64,000 nt of DNA from UBA9926 sp023261215 (lineage in GTDB: Bacteria > Pseudomonadota > Gammaproteobacteria > Pseudomonadales > Azotimanducaceae), in contig JAYPYV010000001.1 in NCBI GenBank assembly GCA_038136035.1, forward strand, positions 1 to 64,000. The letters run 5' to 3'. The notes under the pieces are model-generated. The model saw only the letters and a program-made list of their open reading frames with translations, did no database searches and was not told where the DNA came from. The position numbers and the translations under genes are program-made. Shown here piece by piece: positions 61,954 to 64,000 of this stretch; position 1 is the stretch's first letter; each line of letters opens with the position of its first letter.

Positions 61954-62385
61954 ATGTCTTCTCTTAATCGAGATTCAATTGTGAATAAAAAAATCGTACG
62001 ACCGATCATCCTCCATGAGGACGACTGCGAACTCGAAGCATGGGATGATGAAGAGAAAGGGTTTGTGACCTGGCGCACGTTGGTGAGTGGAGATCGAACG
62101 CCCACAGAGGGTCTCACGTGCGGCGTCGCTGAATTACCTGTGGGTCGTACCACGATCTTTAGGATGCATCGTCATGCGCCACCCGAGATTTACTATGTGC
62201 TCGAAGGCTTTGGCGCCTTGAAGATCAATGATCAAGAATACGCCGTCAAGAAAGGAAGCACCATTTACATCCCCAGCAATGACACACACTGCCTCATTAA
62301 CTGCGGTGATGTCCCATTGCGCTTGTTTTATGTGTTTGCCGCGGATTCATTTTCAGACATCGAGTACGAATTTCCTCAATCGTAG
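61954..62385 (+). CDS. Cupin domain protein
   Basis: A 143-residue single-domain cupin. The metal-binding motif 1 is HRHAPPEIYYVLEG with His72, His74 and Glu78 (after Met71), and motif 2 has IPSNDTHCLIN with His112. Tyr80 and Tyr81 follow the Glu. The spacing and adjacent tyrosine resemble small marine cupins that include DMSP lyases such as DddW, but many cupins share this pattern. The N-terminus may instead be GTG at 61981. It has no close partner; the surrounding DNA is richer in A and T than the rest. Confidence 0.82.
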   Translation: MSSLNRDSIVNKKIVRPIILHEDDCELEAWDDEEKGFVTWRTLVSGDRTPTEGLTCGVAELPVGRTTIFRMHRHAPPEIYYVLEGFGALKINDQEYAVKKGSTIYIPSNDTHCLINCGDVPLRLFYVFAADSFSDIEYEFPQS

Positions 62386-63000
62386 TTCCGTAACATCGTC
62401 CCGGGGTATGGAATGAACCTGTCATCTCAGCACACAACCCACCATTGCGAATTTTTCACCTGCAAGAAAGTACTCATCTGGTGATCTATCAGCCGACCCA
62501 AATCGTTACCTCATTGCGGTTTGATTCGCGCACCTAACACCCTAAGAACAGTCCGCCTAGCCGACCCACTTTGAAAACGTATTTCAAAGGTCGCTGAGGG
62601 GTACGAGGCGGTGATGACGCTCACCTATGATCTGGGCTGAATACCCCTTGAAGTTTCAAAGTTTTTAGGAAAATCAGAGCAATAACTTCGACCATTGCAA
62701 ATGCAATCCCTTACGGTCACTAGGCGGTACCATCGCACGCTTCAAAGTGAGCTGTTGATGTTAATGGGCGGTTATCCAATGACTTTGGGGGGTGTCGTTG
62801 GTTAATAGATTGGGCGCCTTGGTACTCTCTTGGAAATGGGCGTATAGAAAAAGTAAAAAGGGAAGGATTCATACTTATCCGGCTCTTGCTTTTTCGTAAT
62901 CATCATAAACCGCGCTATCTGAATTTATTCCAAGCTGACAGGGTTGCTTAGAAGGTCAATTGTGATGGCTTCTCATTCACTGCTCACTAAGCCCATGTCT
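62386..63000. other. Gene-poor stretch downstream of the cupin gene
   Basis: About 615 bp without a supported gene. It is visibly richer in A and T than the rest of the window. Short fragments are open on the plus strand, for example about 50 codons ending near 62951, but none has a start, ribosome site and length that persuade me. No tRNA, repeat or clear terminator was found. Confidence 0.6.
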
Positions 63001-63366
63001 TCAGTGAATTCCGAACCAAGCCAACGCAGCTACGCCACCCATCAGTAGCGCGCCCGGCATCTTCATCAGCTCTCGATCTGCAAGCCCAAGCCCAAGAAAT
63101 AACAGCGCGCCGAGCGCATTGATCCCAATGATTGGATAAGCCGCGATGGCGTACTCTGGATTGTAGGCAATGAAAACTAAGGTGACCGCACAAACCAACA
63201 GGTGAATTGAGTGAAACTGCCAAGAAAAGTGACTCAAGGTCTTTCCCAATGGCTCTAAATCACTTTTTTTGATGTTTGCTGAATAAATTCTCCCTCCTAT
63301 GATTCCGTGGAATAACATTCCTACGAAAGAGAGAGCCCCACCCATAACTAACAACCAATAAGCCAC
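63001..63366 (-). CDS. Small multi-pass membrane protein
   Basis: A 121-residue protein with four predicted membrane helices (about residues 3-25, 50-68, 72-95 and 101-120). A histidine-rich, conserved-looking segment HFSWQFHSIHLLVCA lies at the start of the second helix. I do not recognise the family; it resembles small hypothetical membrane proteins of marine gammaproteobacteria. It is 139 bp after the glmS stop on the same strand. Confidence 0.65.
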   Translation of the reverse strand: MAYWLLVMGGALSFVGMLFHGIIGGRIYSANIKKSDLEPLGKTLSHFSWQFHSIHLLVCAVTLVFIAYNPEYAIAAYPIIGINALGALLFLGLGLADRELMKMPGALLMGGVAALAWFGIH

Positions 63367-63505
63367 TCTTGCTCCTCACGGTTAGTATCTTTCGGTAAAG
63401 GCTACCACAACAGCCGCGATGCTTCAGCGCCTGAACTTGCATCACGCTGTGGGGTGCGCAGAGGATTTCGTTGAAGCCTAATCGATCCTAATTCGCTGTT
63501 TAGCG

Positions 63506-64000
63506 CTACTCGACTGTGACTGACTTCGCGAGATTACGAGGCTGATCGACGTCGGTACCGCGCATCACGGCGACGTGGTAGGCAAGAAGCTGCAGAGGGA
63601 CGACCTGGACCATGGGCGATAGAATGCCGGGAACATGGGGCAGAATCACTGTTGTGAGTCCTTCGGCGCCTGCGAATTCAGCCTGGTGATCAGTAAACAC
63701 ATACAGCTTACCGCCTCTTGCTGCGACCTCTTGCAGGTTTGATTTCACCTTGTCGAGCAGCTCGTCGGTTGGGGCGATACAAACGACGGGCATTTCCTCA
63801 TCCACGAGCGCAAGAGGGCCATGCTTCAATTCCCCGGCAGGGTAGCCTTCTGCATGGATATAAGAAATTTCCTTCAGTTTGAGCGCGCCCTCGAGCGCCA
63901 CTGGGTAATGCACGCCTCGACCCAAGAAGAGGCTGTGGTCCTTTTCGATAAATGCTTCGGCCACTTTTTGAATGACGGCATCCGCATCCAGGACCTGCGC
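63506..64000 (-). CDS. glmS: Glucosamine-6-phosphate synthase, C-terminal part (5' end outside window)
   Basis: The last 164 residues of GlmS, which makes glucosamine-6-phosphate from fructose-6-phosphate and glutamine for peptidoglycan and LPS. The second SIS domain is seen: FLGRGVHYPVALEGALKLKE, ISYIHAEGYPAGELKHGPLA and the C-terminal DVDQPRNLAKSVTVE tail, which is nearly invariant. The frame stays open to the window end, so the start and the glutaminase domain lie beyond it. Confidence 0.96.
   Translation of the reverse strand, partial: AQVLDADAVIQKVAEAFIEKDHSLFLGRGVHYPVALEGALKLKEISYIHAEGYPAGELKHGPLALVDEEMPVVCIAPTDELLDKVKSNLQEVAARGGKLYVFTDHQAEFAGAEGLTTVILPHVPGILSPMVQVVPLQLLAYHVAVMRGTDVDQPRNLAKSVTVE

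Noticed and set aside
61764..61967. Plus-strand 67-codon frame before the cupin
   Set aside because: It overlaps the cupin start and lacks a ribosome site and recognisable sequence.
1..64000. tRNA or rRNA genes, insertion sequences, prophage, CRISPR arrays, toxin-antitoxin or defence systems
   Set aside because: I read both strands for these and found no cloverleaf, transposase, integrase, regular repeat-spacer pattern or typical gene pair.

Overview
The window reads as a chromosomal backbone segment of a gammaproteobacterium. Diagnostic blocks are ygfB–(zapB-like)–zapA–6S RNA–ygfA, pilT/yggS–proC–yggT–DUF4426–rdgB–hemW, rpoH–ftsX–ftsE–ftsY/rsmD–coaD–mutM, rpmB–rpmG/coaBC–dut–argB–slmA–pyrE–rph–yicC–gmk–rpoZ–spoT–ridA–recG, and ubiA next to a rubredoxin. 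Gene order is closest to Pseudomonas/Oceanospirillales chromosomes. The TRAP transporter, the dicarboxylate/amino acid symporter and the compact layout suggest a free-living, perhaps marine bacterium; the genus cannot be named from the sequence. Three runs of exactly 100 N, two of them flanked by identical 55-bp contig ends, show a scaffolded short-read assembly, possibly a metagenome bin.

Layout. 0-7.7 kb: a partial unknown gene, a HAD phosphatase, a glycine cleavage operon (gcvT-gcvH-gcvPA-gcvPB, with a two-subunit P protein), a UbiH-type hydroxylase and YgfB. 7.8-12.1 kb: cell-division coiled-coil proteins, 6S RNA, folate and deformylase genes, ilvA and rpiA. 12.1-17.9 kb: a minus-strand carbon block tkt-pgk-fba-FAD oxidase that lacks the usual gap and pyk. 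18.4-25 kb: metK-metF-rsmE, DoxX, an unknown gene, then gshB-tonB-yqgE-ruvX. 25-32.6 kb: pilT, yggS-proC-yggT-DUF4426-rdgB-hemW, trmB, DUF423 and rpoH. 32.8-39.5 kb: ftsX, ftsE (broken only by an assembly gap), ftsY, rsmD, coaD, mutM and a hydantoinase A homologue. 40.2-52.7 kb: L33/L28 with a long leader, then the coaBC-to-recG block. 52.7-60.3 kb: symporter, rubredoxin, ubiA, TRAP genes and uvrD. 60.4-64 kb: the least conserved part, with an unknown methyltransferase-like protein, a 66-aa protein, a VOC protein, a cupin, about 600 bp without genes, a small membrane protein and the 3' end of glmS.

Most genes serve one-carbon and glycine metabolism, central carbon, translation, cell division, stringent response and DNA repair. 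Genes are tightly packed, with many start/stop overlaps and five convergent pairs that share exactly four bases (CTAA or CTAG). I saw no tRNA, rRNA, insertion sequence, prophage, CRISPR array, defence system or biosynthetic cluster. I did not find a clearly new system. The best leads are the roughly 310-nt leader of rpmB, the structured gcvT-gcvH spacer, the inverted repeats in front of rpoH, a lipoprotein TRAP receptor coupled to uvrD, and the cupin/VOC/small-protein area at 61-62.4 kb.
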